64,000 nucleotides of DNA from Dyadobacter crusticola DSM 16708 (GTDB lineage Bacteria; Bacteroidota; Bacteroidia; Cytophagales; Spirosomataceae): assembly GCF_000701505.1 (NCBI RefSeq), contig NZ_JNJB01000005.1, positions 434,001 to 498,000 on the forward strand. Reading direction: 5' to 3'. The translations under genes and the position numbers were made by a program. The notes under the pieces were generated by a model. The model was not told where the DNA came from. It made no database searches and saw nothing but the letters and a program-made list of their open reading frames with translations. Positions 9,119 to 17,491 of this stretch are shown one piece after another (position 1 is the first letter of the stretch; each line of letters begins with the position of its first letter).

Positions 9119-10141
9119 TCACGCCCAGACCTGCGTTCCCTCTGTACAATTCTTGCACATTTCGATCTCGGAACGGGAGCGGATCAGAGAGGCCCGGAAG
9201 TCCTGGTATTTTTTGCCTCGCCAGAGCTGGCGGAAAGTCTGGCGCTTCATATCACCCAGCTTGTATTCGGCATCTTTATCAAAGCAGCAGGGCACCACGG
9301 AACCATCCCAGGTAATCACGCACGAATGCCACATTTTCCAGCAGTGATCCACGAATTTGTTTTTAATCGAATAACTTCCGTTCTCCTGTTTCTGGTAGCG
9401 GGAATATTTGTCAATGGTCGGGATCAGTTCAGAACCTTCTTCGTAGTCGTATATCTGGGCAGTTTTCAATCCAACCTCGTCAACGCCCATTTCTTCCGCC
9501 AGCTTCTTCACCTCCTCAATCTGGTGCTCGTTTGGCTTTACAACAAGGAACTGGAAAATCACGTGCGGCGTGCTCGATTTAAGCTCCTTTTTCCACTTGA
9601 TGATATTGCGCGTTCCTTCAAGTACCTTCTCCAGGTTACCTCCTACCCTGTATTGCTGATAAACGTCCTGCGTAGTGCCGTCAATGGAAATAATGAGCCG
9701 GTCTAGTCCCGATTCAACTGTTTTCCTTGCCTTCTCGTCAGTAAGGTAATGCGCATTGGTGGAAGTGGCTGTGTAAATTCCTTTGTCGTGAGCATATTGA
9801 ACCAGTTCAAAGAACTTCGGATGCAGGTAAGGTTCGCCCTGAAAGTAGAAAATCAGGTACAAAAGCGTATCAGCAAGCTCGTCAATGGTTTTTTTGTATA
9901 GCTGCTCCTCCATCATTCCGGTAGGCCGGGTAAAGGACCGCAGTCCGCTTGGACATTCGGGGCAGCGCAGGTTGCAGGATGTGGTAGGTTCAAAAGAGAT
10001 AGCGATCGGCATTCCCCAATGCACGGGGTTCCCTGTCATTTTGGAATAGAAATAACTGCTCAATATCTGAATCGCATTCCAGGCGCGTTTGGGCGTTACC
10101 TTCGACATTAAATTCAGTCCATCCTTAAAGTTTTTGTTCAT
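9119..10141 (-). CDS. Radical SAM/SPASM domain protein
   Basis: A 340-residue radical S-adenosylmethionine enzyme. The Fe-S/SAM motif is CNLRCPEC (Cys56, Cys60, Cys63; CxxxCxxC), followed by a radical SAM half-barrel with YFQGEPYLHP and SIDGTTQDVYQQYR. The C-terminal SPASM region carries further cysteines (HSCVITWDGSVVPCCFD and MCKNCTEG) for auxiliary Fe-S clusters. SPASM proteins modify peptides, proteins or small molecules; no precursor peptide or partner gene is visible next to it, so the substrate is unknown. It is a stand-alone gene, with a repeat-rich 165-base gap upstream. Confidence 0.9.
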   Translation of the reverse strand: MNKNFKDGLNLMSKVTPKRAWNAIQILSSYFYSKMTGNPVHWGMPIAISFEPTTSCNLRCPECPSGLRSFTRPTGMMEEQLYKKTIDELADTLLYLIFYFQGEPYLHPKFFELVQYAHDKGIYTATSTNAHYLTDEKARKTVESGLDRLIISIDGTTQDVYQQYRVGGNLEKVLEGTRNIIKWKKELKSSTPHVIFQFLVVKPNEHQIEEVKKLAEEMGVDEVGLKTAQIYDYEEGSELIPTIDKYSRYQKQENGSYSIKNKFVDHCWKMWHSCVITWDGSVVPCCFDKDAEYKLGDMKRQTFRQLWRGKKYQDFRASLIRSRSEIEMCKNCTEGTQVWA

Positions 10142-10152
10142 TCGTTGGAGAA

Positions 10153-10305
10153 GCTACTGGCTTTTAGCTTTTGGCTATTAGCTGTTGGCTTTTAGCTTTA
10201 TAGTTGATAAATATGTCAGTTGAATATGAATAGATCGCTTACTACAATTGCTACCGAATGAGGCCTAATAGCTAATAGCTAACTGCCAATAGCCAGCAGC
10301 CAACT
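10153..10305. repeat. Short degenerate repeats in inverted arrangement
   Basis: The gap between the radical SAM gene and the Lrp-type regulator holds variants of GGCT(A/T)TTAGCT: about four on the left (10153-10198) and an inverted set on the right (10263-10305, with CTAATAGCTAATAGCTAAC and CCAATAGCCAGCAGCC). The two arms could fold into a long imperfect hairpin with an AT-rich centre. No coding potential is seen. Confidence 0.7.
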
Positions 10306-10306
10306 T

Positions 10307-10768
10307 CTATCCTACTGCAATCCCGGTCGTATGCTTTATCTCGGAAATTACGAAATAACTGCTGATGTGTAACACGCTTTTCAATGCAGAAAGTTTTTGC
10401 TGGTAGAATTGATTATAAGCTTCCCCATCCTCAACGACTACTTTCAACATATAGTCGAAGTTACCCGATACCACCGAACATTCCAGTACTTCGCTCATCT
10501 TCACAATCGCCTGATTGAAATCCTCAAAGCTCTCCTTGCGCTGCTTGTCGAGCGTAACGTTACAGTACACAACCAGACTTTTGCCAAGCTTGCGCCTGTT
10601 CAGCAGACACACATATTTATCTATAAACCCCTCTTTTTCAAGCTTTCTGATACGTTCATGAACGGGAGTGACAGACAGGTTGATGCGGCTTGCTATTTCC
10701 TTCATGGTAAGCTGCGCATTGTCTTGCAGTAAGGCCAGAATTTTACGGTCCGTAGCGTCAGGTTGCAT
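10307..10768 (-). CDS. Lrp/AsnC family transcriptional regulator
   Basis: A 153-residue feast/famine regulator. The N-terminal helix-turn-helix (DRKILALLQDNAQLTMKEIA, then SVTPVHERIRKLEKEGFI) binds DNA. The C-terminal RAM (AsnC ligand-binding) domain contains VSGNFDYMLKVVVED and normally binds an amino acid at the dimer interface. It is transcribed away from alanine dehydrogenase across a 177-base gap. Lrp-type regulators adjacent to ald often control it in response to alanine or leucine, so regulation of ald is the natural inference, not shown by a recognised operator. Confidence 0.92.
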   Translation of the reverse strand: MQPDATDRKILALLQDNAQLTMKEIASRINLSVTPVHERIRKLEKEGFIDKYVCLLNRRKLGKSLVVYCNVTLDKQRKESFEDFNQAIVKMSEVLECSVVSGNFDYMLKVVVEDGEAYNQFYQQKLSALKSVLHISSYFVISEIKHTTGIAVG

Positions 10769-10945
10769 ATAGTTTTTTTTTCTGATTGCCGACTTCCAGC
10801 AAAACCGACATAAAGGATTTTTTCTCGTCGATCGCCCTAAAATTAGTTTTCTTTTCTGTCTTACCGCTACTTCATGGTACCTTTTTCCTTAACAGGTTAA
10901 TTTTGAAGATCTTTCCGCAGATCAAAATAACAAATCACTATTCAC

Positions 10946-12058
10946 ATGATAATTGGTGTTCCCAAAGAGATAAAAAACAACGAAAACCGCGTCGCGCTGA
11001 CTCCAGCCGGCGTCACCGAGTTCCGTAAGCAAGGTCATGAAGTGTACATTCAGGCTGAGGCCGGGAGAGGAAGCGGGTTCAGTGACGAAGAGTACGCCGG
11101 CGCCGGCGCAATTATCCTGCATACGATAGAAGAAGTGTATGCAATTGCCGAAATGATCATTAAAGTGAAAGAGCCGATTGAAAGTGAGTACGCGCTCATC
11201 AAAGAAGGACAGCTGCTCTTTACCTATTTCCACTTTGCTTCCTCAGAGCCGCTTACCCACGCGATGATAGAAAGAAAGGCAGTATGCCTGGCTTACGAAA
11301 CTGTTGAGAAAACAGACAGAAGCCTGCCTTTGCTGGTACCAATGAGCGAAGTTGCCGGCAGAATGGCTGTACAGGAAGGTGCCAAGTACCTCGAAAAACC
11401 AATGGGCGGATTTGGTATCCTGCTCGGCGGGGTAGCCGGTGTGAAGCCTGCTAATGTGCTTGTGCTGGGCGGAGGTATCGTAGGTACCCAATCTGCAAAA
11501 ATGGCTGCCGGCCTCGGTGCTAATGTTACGATTGTGGATATCAGCCTGCCGCGCCTGCGCTACCTGGAAGATATTATGCCCGCCAATGTGGATACGGTCA
11601 TGTCTAACGAATACAATATCCGTGAACTGGTAAAAGGTGCGAACCTGATTATCGGCGGAGTACTGATCCCCGGCGCGAAAGCCCCTTCCCTGATTACTCG
11701 TGATATGCTCAAACTGATGAAGCCGGGTACCGTAATGGTTGACGTTGCGATTGATCAGGGCGGCTGTTTCGAAACATCGAAAGCAACTACCCACGAGCAC
11801 CCGATCTATGACGTTGACGGTGTGGTGCATTATTGTGTAGCAAATATGCCGGGTGCCGTGCCTTATACATCTACGCTTGCTTTGACAAATGCAACTTTGC
11901 CTTATGCACTTCAGCTGGCCAATCAGGGTTGGAAAGCAGCTTGCACCAATAATGAAGAGCTCAGAAAAGGGCTCAACGTAGTGAATGGAAAAGTAGTGTT
12001 CAAGGGCGTTTCTGAGGCATGGAACCTCCCTTATACAGATGTGAAAGAGCTATTCTGA
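10946..12058 (+). CDS. ald: Alanine dehydrogenase
   Basis: NAD-dependent enzyme that interconverts L-alanine and pyruvate plus ammonia. The 370 residues match the family length and carry Lys75 (IIKVKEP) and His96 (TYFHFAS) for substrate binding and catalysis, the LGGGIVG dinucleotide loop at about residues 174-180, and Asp270 in VDVAIDQGG. All key positions fall at the canonical numbers. It is a single gene with its own terminator, divergent from an Lrp-type regulator that probably controls it. A TAATTTTG element at 10898-10905 resembles the Bacteroidota -7 box, but no clear -33 element precedes it. Confidence 0.97.
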   Translation: MIIGVPKEIKNNENRVALTPAGVTEFRKQGHEVYIQAEAGRGSGFSDEEYAGAGAIILHTIEEVYAIAEMIIKVKEPIESEYALIKEGQLLFTYFHFASSEPLTHAMIERKAVCLAYETVEKTDRSLPLLVPMSEVAGRMAVQEGAKYLEKPMGGFGILLGGVAGVKPANVLVLGGGIVGTQSAKMAAGLGANVTIVDISLPRLRYLEDIMPANVDTVMSNEYNIRELVKGANLIIGGVLIPGAKAPSLITRDMLKLMKPGTVMVDVAIDQGGCFETSKATTHEHPIYDVDGVVHYCVANMPGAVPYTSTLALTNATLPYALQLANQGWKAACTNNEELRKGLNVVNGKVVFKGVSEAWNLPYTDVKELF

Positions 12059-12077
12059 TTTGACAAACCTGCTAAGT

Positions 12078-12110
12078 AAACCTGACCGAGATCCTTCTGT
12101 CAGGTTTTTT
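12078..12110 (+). terminator. Rho-independent terminator after ald
   Basis: A 9-bp perfect stem AAACCTGAC / GTCAGGTTT with a 12-base loop followed by a T-run, 20 bases past the ald stop. Confidence 0.9.
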
Positions 12111-12147
12111 GTTTTCTAAAAATATTACAATTACTTTTTACCTGAGG

Positions 12148-12177
12148 TTGTTTTTTCGATTATAATTCTTACTTTTG
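12148..12177 (+). promoter_or_regulatory. Bacteroidota-type promoter upstream of the DEAD-box helicase
   Basis: TTG at 12148-12150, a 19-base spacer, then TACTTTTG at 12170-12177 fit the Bacteroidota consensus (-33 TTTG/TTG, -7 TANNTTTG). Transcription would begin near 12184, giving a leader of about 300 bases before the helicase start codon. Confidence 0.6.
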
Positions 12178-12279
12178 CATAAAATTAACGAACATCCGTT
12201 CGCTTCTCTGCTTCATACGGTCAGGCATTAATCAAGTAGCACTCGACCTCTAATCGACGGTAATAACGACCGTTCAAAT

Positions 12280-12329
12280 GCAGAGCCCCACGGATGGTTT
12301 GTGGTGGGCTGTGCGCAATCCCTTTTTTT
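12280..12329 (+). promoter_or_regulatory. Leader hairpin with T-run (possible attenuator)
   Basis: Within the long helicase leader, GCAGAGCCCCAC and GTGGTGGGCTGTGC can pair into an imperfect hairpin, and CCTTTTTTT follows at 12321-12329. This resembles a terminator placed inside a 5' leader. A small hairpin CGAAC-ATCC-GTTCG stands near the predicted transcript start (12189-12202). The rest of 12111-12485 shows no convincing coding region. Confidence 0.4.
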
Positions 12330-12485
12330 AAATTTTCATGTAAGCTCTCGTCATTTCGACAGAGGCCATTTGTCTGAATAAGAAATAACTGTTTTAGTCC
12401 AGGTTTATTTTTGTTTTGACAAAACCAGAGTTGCCAATGCAGCAGAGCTGATTTTTCCAACCAGAATAATACTAATAAACAGATA

Positions 12486-14261
12486 ATGACAACTGAAACA
12501 ATTGAATCTTTTTCAGAGCTTGGTCTCTCTGAGAATATCCTGAAAGCCCTTACAGAAATGGGTTTTGAAAAACCCTCACCTATTCAGGCGCAGGGAATCC
12601 CGGCTGTAATGCAAGGTTCTGACGTAATTGGTCAGGCGCAAACCGGTACCGGTAAAACGGCCGCTTTCGGTATTCCCGTACTTGAAAGAATCGACACTTC
12701 AAGCAATGCAGTTCAGGCACTGGTTTTGTGCCCTACCCGTGAGTTGGCCGTGCAGGTTTCTGAGGAAATCGGTCGCCTTGCCAAATTCCAGAGAGGTATT
12801 AAAATTGAAGCTATCTATGGCGGAGATTCTATCGACAGACAAATTCGTTCCCTGAAAAAAGGCGTACATATCGTAGTAGGTACTCCCGGTCGTGTAATGG
12901 ACCACATGGAGCGCAAGACTTTGAAATTTGACGAAGTCAGAATGATGGTTTTGGATGAAGCAGACGAAATGCTCGATATGGGCTTCCGTGAAGATATTGA
13001 AAGCATTCTTGCTGATATGCCGGAAGATCGTCAGACTATCTTGTTCTCGGCAACCATGTCGAAGCCGATTATGTCGATCACAAAACGCTTTTTAAATGAT
13101 CCTATCCTTATTAAAGTTGTCCGTAATGAGCTGACTAACCAGAATATCGAGCAGGTTTATTTCGAGGTAAAACCGCAGGCGAAAGTAGAAGTAATGACCC
13201 GCCTGATCGATATGCACCACTTGAAATCGCTTCTTGTTTTTTGCAACACGAAACGCAAAGTAGACGAGATCGTGGAAGATCTTCAATTGAGAGGCTATGC
13301 TTCCGAAGGTATTCACGGTGACTTGCGCCAACAGCAGAGAAGCAATGTAATGAGCAAATTCAAAGCCGGTGTAACCACTATTTTGGTTGCGACTGACGTA
13401 GCAGCACGTGGTATAGATGTGAGCGGACTTGATGGTGTGATCAACTATGACATTCCTCTTGACGAAGAATATTACGTACACCGTATCGGCCGTACCGGTC
13501 GTGCCGGAATGTCCGGAAAAGCATTCTCTCTGGTTGCCCGTGACGAGAAATATCGCTTGAAATCCATTGAAGGATATACCAAAGTTAAAATCGAAAAAGG
13601 AGTAATTCCTTCTTACGAAGATATTGTTGGTGTTCGTAAAGCCCGCTTCGTAGAAAGCATTTCAGCTTCTATCCAGGAGGGCGACGATCAGGAGCTTTTC
13701 GGTGACATCCTGGAAATGCTGAATCACGCAGGCTATACAACCGAGCAGGTTGTAGGTGCAATGGCAAAGCAGATCATGGGTGTTCAGAAAAATGAATACG
13801 CTGACGCTAACCTGGCATGGGAAGAAAGACGTGGTGAGCGCGAAGGTGGCCGCCGTGAAGGTGGTGACCGGTTTGAAAGACGCTCGACTGGCAGCCGTTT
13901 CGAAAGAGGCGGAGACAGAAGAGAAGGTGATCGCAAGAGCACTGACCGCTACGCACCAAAAGGTGATTTCCGTCGCCCGGAAGGTAGCCGTGACGGGGAA
14001 CCACGTCGCCAATCTGCACCGGAAGCTGGCATGACACGCTTGTTTTTAAGCCTCGGAAGAAAAGATCATATCATGCCGAAGGACATTGTGGGTGCGATTG
14101 CAGGAGAAGCTAACATTCCTGGAAAAACAATCGGCGCGATTGATATTTATGACAAATTTACATTCGTCGACGTACCTGAGCGTGATGCTCGTGCCGTACT
14201 TCGCGCAATGGACGGCAACACCATCAAAGGCAAGCCGGTTCAGATCGATATTGCGAAATAA
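12486..14261 (+). CDS. DEAD-box RNA helicase with DbpA/CsdA-like C-terminal domain
   Basis: ATP-dependent RNA helicase, 591 residues, probably acting in ribosome assembly or RNA decay. Motifs in order: Q-motif (GFEKPSPIQ), Walker A AQTGTGKT at residues 51-58, PTREL, GTPGR, DEAD at 157-160, SAT, then the RecA2 motifs VATDVAARGID and HRIGRTGR. An Arg/Gly/Glu-rich disordered linker follows, then a DbpA-type RNA-binding domain over about the last 75 residues (RLFLSLGRKDHIMPKDIVGA). This layout matches CsdA/DeaD proteins. It has a leader of about 300 bases with hairpins, as is typical of cold-regulated helicase genes (inference), and is monocistronic with a terminator. Confidence 0.95.
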   Translation: MTTETIESFSELGLSENILKALTEMGFEKPSPIQAQGIPAVMQGSDVIGQAQTGTGKTAAFGIPVLERIDTSSNAVQALVLCPTRELAVQVSEEIGRLAKFQRGIKIEAIYGGDSIDRQIRSLKKGVHIVVGTPGRVMDHMERKTLKFDEVRMMVLDEADEMLDMGFREDIESILADMPEDRQTILFSATMSKPIMSITKRFLNDPILIKVVRNELTNQNIEQVYFEVKPQAKVEVMTRLIDMHHLKSLLVFCNTKRKVDEIVEDLQLRGYASEGIHGDLRQQQRSNVMSKFKAGVTTILVATDVAARGIDVSGLDGVINYDIPLDEEYYVHRIGRTGRAGMSGKAFSLVARDEKYRLKSIEGYTKVKIEKGVIPSYEDIVGVRKARFVESISASIQEGDDQELFGDILEMLNHAGYTTEQVVGAMAKQIMGVQKNEYADANLAWEERRGEREGGRREGGDRFERRSTGSRFERGGDRREGDRKSTDRYAPKGDFRRPEGSRDGEPRRQSAPEAGMTRLFLSLGRKDHIMPKDIVGAIAGEANIPGKTIGAIDIYDKFTFVDVPERDARAVLRAMDGNTIKGKPVQIDIAK

Positions 14262-14281
14262 TCGGAATCAATAATTGGAAG

Positions 14282-14308
14282 AAGGGGCTCTCAACAAGCC
14301 CCTTTTTT
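14282..14308 (+). terminator. Rho-independent terminator after the DEAD-box helicase
   Basis: Stem AAGGGGCT / AGCCCCTT with a short loop, then a run of T. It ends only 15 bases before the start codon of the DinB-like gene. Confidence 0.9.
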
Positions 14309-14323
14309 ATTTACCTTGGGGCG

Positions 14324-14845
14324 ATGAATGCAAAATCAAATCTGGAAGTTTGGCTGCGCGGCCCGCTGCCTGATCTCACCCCGGCATTGCAACCGGCAGC
14401 ACACGCTCTATTGCAGGCCGTGGAAGAACTGACCGCTATTGAACAGCAATTCCCGAATTCACTTTTATGGGAAAAACCAGCAGGAGTAGCCTCTGTTGGG
14501 TTTCATTTGCAACACCTAACCGGCGTGCTCGACCGGCTTTTCACTTACGCCAGGCAGGAATCGCTTACAGAAAGTCAGCTTGAATACCTCAAAAATGAAG
14601 GTATACCACAAGATGCCACTTCTTTCAAATCCCTTTTGAAACAATTTCATGACCAGGTTGACAAGGCGGTTGCTCAACTCCGGCAAACAGACGAAACTAC
14701 ATTATCGGAGATCAGGTATGTGGGCCGTGCTATGATTCCTTCCACACAGCTCGGGTTGTTATTTCATGCAGCCGAGCACTCGCAGCGGCATTTGGGACAA
14801 TTGCTGGTGACAGCGAAAGTGTCAATGGCGACAGGAGAAATTTAG
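14324..14845 (+). CDS. DinB-superfamily protein
   Basis: A 173-residue protein of the DinB/YfiT four-helix-bundle superfamily, whose members are mostly metal-binding thiol transferases or stress proteins. The three metal-ligand histidines are plausible in SVGFHLQHLTG (first His region) and in FHAAEHSQRHLGQL near the C-terminus (HxxxHxxxH spacing). No signal peptide is present. The start lies right after the helicase terminator; the gene is probably transcribed alone. Substrate unknown. Confidence 0.8.
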   Translation: MNAKSNLEVWLRGPLPDLTPALQPAAHALLQAVEELTAIEQQFPNSLLWEKPAGVASVGFHLQHLTGVLDRLFTYARQESLTESQLEYLKNEGIPQDATSFKSLLKQFHDQVDKAVAQLRQTDETTLSEIRYVGRAMIPSTQLGLLFHAAEHSQRHLGQLLVTAKVSMATGEI

Positions 14846-14878
14846 CAGTCGGCTTCAATTGAGACAGTACCAAGTGCA

Positions 14879-15898
14879 TTAATTATCTCCTTCTTGCCTC
14901 ACATTTTGTACTTCCTGGCTTTGCTGCTCTTCCTGGGATGATTCTTCGGCTGGCATGGAACTTACAAGCAGCTGTAAATCCGGCTGACCGGCGTTGATCC
15001 AGCAGGTATACCAGAGATCGCCTACCATTCGAATCGAAGCTTTCATTCTTCGTTCCACTTGGCCTTGCAGCATGCGATGGTACCTCTCCGAAAATTCCCG
15101 CGAATAGCTGCGGGTAAGCACATTGTTTCGTAGTTCGTAGCTGTACTTGCCGTCATTTCTGAACTGCTCAGTCAATTCTTTTTCAAACAAAAAAACTGAA
15201 TCTACTGATGCATGGGATTCTGCGACGATCTGCCACGCTCTCTCGGCAATGCGATCAACATATGCGACCGGACCATTCCATAAGTCATACTCATCGGCAA
15301 ATAACTCCGGCAGTCTCGACTCCCAGAATGCGTGAATACCTTCCTGGTTACTCAATTGCCCATTATAGTTTCGAGTTGTATGCAGCGGCACGTGGGCGTC
15401 GGCAACATAGTGCCCCAAGTCCGCAGACACACGCAGAATCTTCGCTGCATTATTGCTCTTGAAGGCTTCTGTAAGTTGATATGCCGATAATTGTATCTGC
15501 CAGGGAACAATGCCGTGCTTGCGCAAACTATCCTCGCCCAACTTTAAAATTGCCGCCTGCCAGTACCTGGGCAGTTTCACGACCGCACTGTCACCATACA
15601 TATCCAGGTCGATATAATGCCGCTCGGCTTCTCCCACCACAGCATACCTTCTTTTATCCGGATTGGTGGCGTTTTCAGTGAGAAAATCAATGTTTCTTTT
15701 GTAAAATACTTGCATTGGAACCGGCAAGCGAAACACGGCCAGACGGTTGATTCTCTTATGTGCCCAAAAGCCCCACACAGGTTTGTGCGCCGGAAATGGT
15801 CTGGGAAATGCACTTAGCTGACTGGAAATCAGCACAAGCAGCAGGAAAACAGCAAAAATTTTTAATAGTTTTTCCAAGAAGCTAGAAAATGCGTCCAT
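14879..15898 (-). CDS. S1/P1-nuclease / zinc-dependent phospholipase C family protein
   Basis: A 339-residue exported protein. The N-terminal hydrophobic segment (about residues 12-30) is followed by WGFWAHKRINRLAVF, whose Trp and His are typical of the mature N-terminus of this superfamily. Further putative zinc ligands lie in ERHYIDLDMYG, SADLGHYVADAHVPLH and GIHAFWES. The fold and ligands fit the trinuclear-zinc phospholipase C / P1 nuclease group; whether the substrate is phospholipid or nucleic acid cannot be told. The C-terminus ends in a Gln/Glu/Ser-rich tail. It faces the DinB-like gene tail to tail. Confidence 0.75.
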   Translation of the reverse strand: MDAFSSFLEKLLKIFAVFLLLVLISSQLSAFPRPFPAHKPVWGFWAHKRINRLAVFRLPVPMQVFYKRNIDFLTENATNPDKRRYAVVGEAERHYIDLDMYGDSAVVKLPRYWQAAILKLGEDSLRKHGIVPWQIQLSAYQLTEAFKSNNAAKILRVSADLGHYVADAHVPLHTTRNYNGQLSNQEGIHAFWESRLPELFADEYDLWNGPVAYVDRIAERAWQIVAESHASVDSVFLFEKELTEQFRNDGKYSYELRNNVLTRSYSREFSERYHRMLQGQVERRMKASIRMVGDLWYTCWINAGQPDLQLLVSSMPAEESSQEEQQSQEVQNVRQEGDN

Positions 15899-16244
15899 AT
15901 AAAATTTGGATGGCTAAAAAAAAGGTTATCACACCTGTTTAGACGCATTTTGCATTTTCTGGTCACTTCAATAGAGTTTTGCAAACCTGTCTCAGCTACT
16001 TACTAAGCTTCTATAACAAAAAAGCGGCTGAATAGGCGGGTACGAGCATGCACTTCGAAAAAAATGGCATGCTACCAGGTGCAGAAGAAAATTTTGAAAA
16101 GCTGAAAAGACCGATATAAATCATTTCCAGTACCGACATTATTCCAAATAAGTTATATTTAATATGTAAATAATGCAATTACCCAATATTGTCTTACTTT
16201 TGTAGCAATAAGAATCAATCATGGTATACTTGACTTTGCTATAA
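15899..16244. other. 346-base non-coding region with a hairpin
   Basis: No gene is seen here. The notable element is an inverted repeat at 16039-16077: GGTA-CG-AGCATGC pairs with GCATGCTACC around a 15-base loop, a 7-bp perfect core extended by 4 bp after a small bulge. There is no T-run behind it, so it is not an obvious terminator. The part next to 16245 is AT-rich and carries a promoter-like element. Confidence 0.6.
16195..16202 (+). promoter_or_regulatory. Promoter -7 element for the Dabb protein gene
   Basis: TACTTTTG matches the Bacteroidota -7 consensus TANNTTTG and lies 42 bases upstream of the ATG at 16245. No clear -33 TTG stands at the expected distance, so the call rests on one element. 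Confidence 0.4.
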
Positions 16245-16649
16245 ATGAAAACTCGAAATAAAACATTAGGTTACCTTGTTCCCGTCTTTGCGCTTTGTGT
16301 ATTTATGCTAATCATTTACGGGGCTTATGTTCCGCACAGACCAGCGGAAACTCAAAAAGTAGTTTGCATCAAGTTCAAAGAAGGTGTTACTGCTCAGGAT
16401 ATTGAAAAGCATTTGAGAGACTTTGCGTCTATGAAGAGCTCTGTGAAGGATCTGGTAGCCTACTCAGCTGGCCGGGTTCAGAAAGCAGAAGGAAGTACGA
16501 ATGAATTTGATGTAATCCATTATCTGACTTTCCGTACCGATGAGGGAGCGCAGCAGTATGCTTCCAATGCCGACCGCAAAGCGTTCATTCAGACGAACGA
16601 GGCGCATTGGGATAAGGTTTTAGAAATGAATTCAGATATTGTAAAATAA
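16245..16649 (+). CDS. Dabb (stress-responsive alpha/beta-barrel) family protein
   Basis: A 134-residue protein with an N-terminal membrane anchor or uncleaved signal (about residues 8-28) and a Dabb domain (about 38-132). The domain shows VVCIKFKEGVTAQDIEKHLR at its start, the AYSAGRV segment, and a C-terminal beta-strand/helix region with YASNADRKAFI. Dabb domains form dimeric ferredoxin-like barrels; most have no assigned reaction. The membrane anchor suggests a periplasmic location. It is monocistronic with a strong terminator shared with ung. Confidence 0.8.
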   Translation: MKTRNKTLGYLVPVFALCVFMLIIYGAYVPHRPAETQKVVCIKFKEGVTAQDIEKHLRDFASMKSSVKDLVAYSAGRVQKAEGSTNEFDVIHYLTFRTDEGAQQYASNADRKAFIQTNEAHWDKVLEMNSDIVK

Positions 16650-16677
16650 TAACAATAGTAATAGGAGTGAAAATTGG

Positions 16678-16706
16678 AAAAAGAGTCGGGCATCCCGACT
16701 CTTTTT
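16678..16706. terminator. Bidirectional rho-independent terminator
   Basis: Perfect 13-bp stem AAAAAGAGTCGGG / CCCGACTCTTTTT with a CAT loop, between the convergent Dabb gene (stop 16649) and ung (stop 16709). Confidence 0.93.
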
Positions 16707-16708
16707 TT

Positions 16709-17374
16709 TTACCATTCAATTGGTTCGAGCCCCTGGGATTCCAAATAGGCATTTGCTTGACTAAAGTGCCGGGTACCAAACCAGCCTCCGCTGTTAGCCG
16801 ACATAGGTGACGGATGTTTCGCTTTCAGGATCAGATTTTCGTTCCCATTGATTATTACGCCTTTATCCTGCGCATATCTGCCCCAAAGCATAAACACAAC
16901 GTGCTTCTTTTCATCCGAAATGGATTTAATCACCGCATCCGTAAAGCGCTCCCACCCTTTATTCTGATGTGAACCCGCCAGGCCGCTTTGGACAGTCAGG
17001 GTTGCGTTGAGCAGCAAAACACCTTGCTTAGCCCATCTTTCCAGGTTGCCGCTTTTCGGGATCGGCTTTCCCAGATCATCATGGATCTCTTTGAAGATGT
17101 TAACCAGTGAAGGCGGTACCCTCACTCCATCATTAACGGAAAAGCAAAGTCCGTGCGCCTGGCCCTGTCCGTGATAAGGATCTTGTCCGAGGATTACGAC
17201 CCTGCATGCATCAAAGGGGCAATAATTAAATGCATTGAATATTTGTTTCGCAGGCGGAAAGACCTGTTTGGTTTTGTATTCCTCCTTAACAAATGCGGTC
17301 AGAGTTTCAAAATAAGGCTTCTCAAACTCTCCCTGCAGCTTCTCTTTCCACGAAGGCTCTATCTTTACATCCAT
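16709..17374 (-). CDS. ung: Uracil-DNA glycosylase (family 1)
   Basis: Base-excision repair enzyme that removes uracil from DNA. The 221 residues contain the catalytic water-activating motif GQDPYHG with its Asp, the LCFSV segment, LLLNATLTV, VFMLWG, and the DNA-intercalation/His motif HPSPMSANSGGWFG. Length and motifs are canonical for family 1. Transcribed alone, convergent with the Dabb gene and divergent from apaG. Confidence 0.97.
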   Translation of the reverse strand: MDVKIEPSWKEKLQGEFEKPYFETLTAFVKEEYKTKQVFPPAKQIFNAFNYCPFDACRVVILGQDPYHGQGQAHGLCFSVNDGVRVPPSLVNIFKEIHDDLGKPIPKSGNLERWAKQGVLLLNATLTVQSGLAGSHQNKGWERFTDAVIKSISDEKKHVVFMLWGRYAQDKGVIINGNENLILKAKHPSPMSANSGGWFGTRHFSQANAYLESQGLEPIEW

Positions 17375-17491
17375 ATTTTAGTCTTTAGTTTCGACGCCCA
17401 AATTATATGTTTTTGATTTGCTTTTATCAGTATTTGATTGCTATTTTCGTTTAAATGGAAGTACCGCAAATTACCAACACCCTCAATTCAT

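Noticed and set aside
9095..9706. Open frame on the plus strand opposite the radical SAM gene
   Set aside because: It is antisense to the SPASM region with its essential cysteines; a shadow of the real gene.
10153..10305. CRISPR array
   Set aside because: Repeat units are about 10 bases, degenerate, in both orientations and without regular unique spacers; no cas genes are nearby.
12221..12460. Possible 79-residue minus-strand gene in the helicase leader
   Set aside because: No start context, no domain, and the region is better explained as a structured 5' leader.
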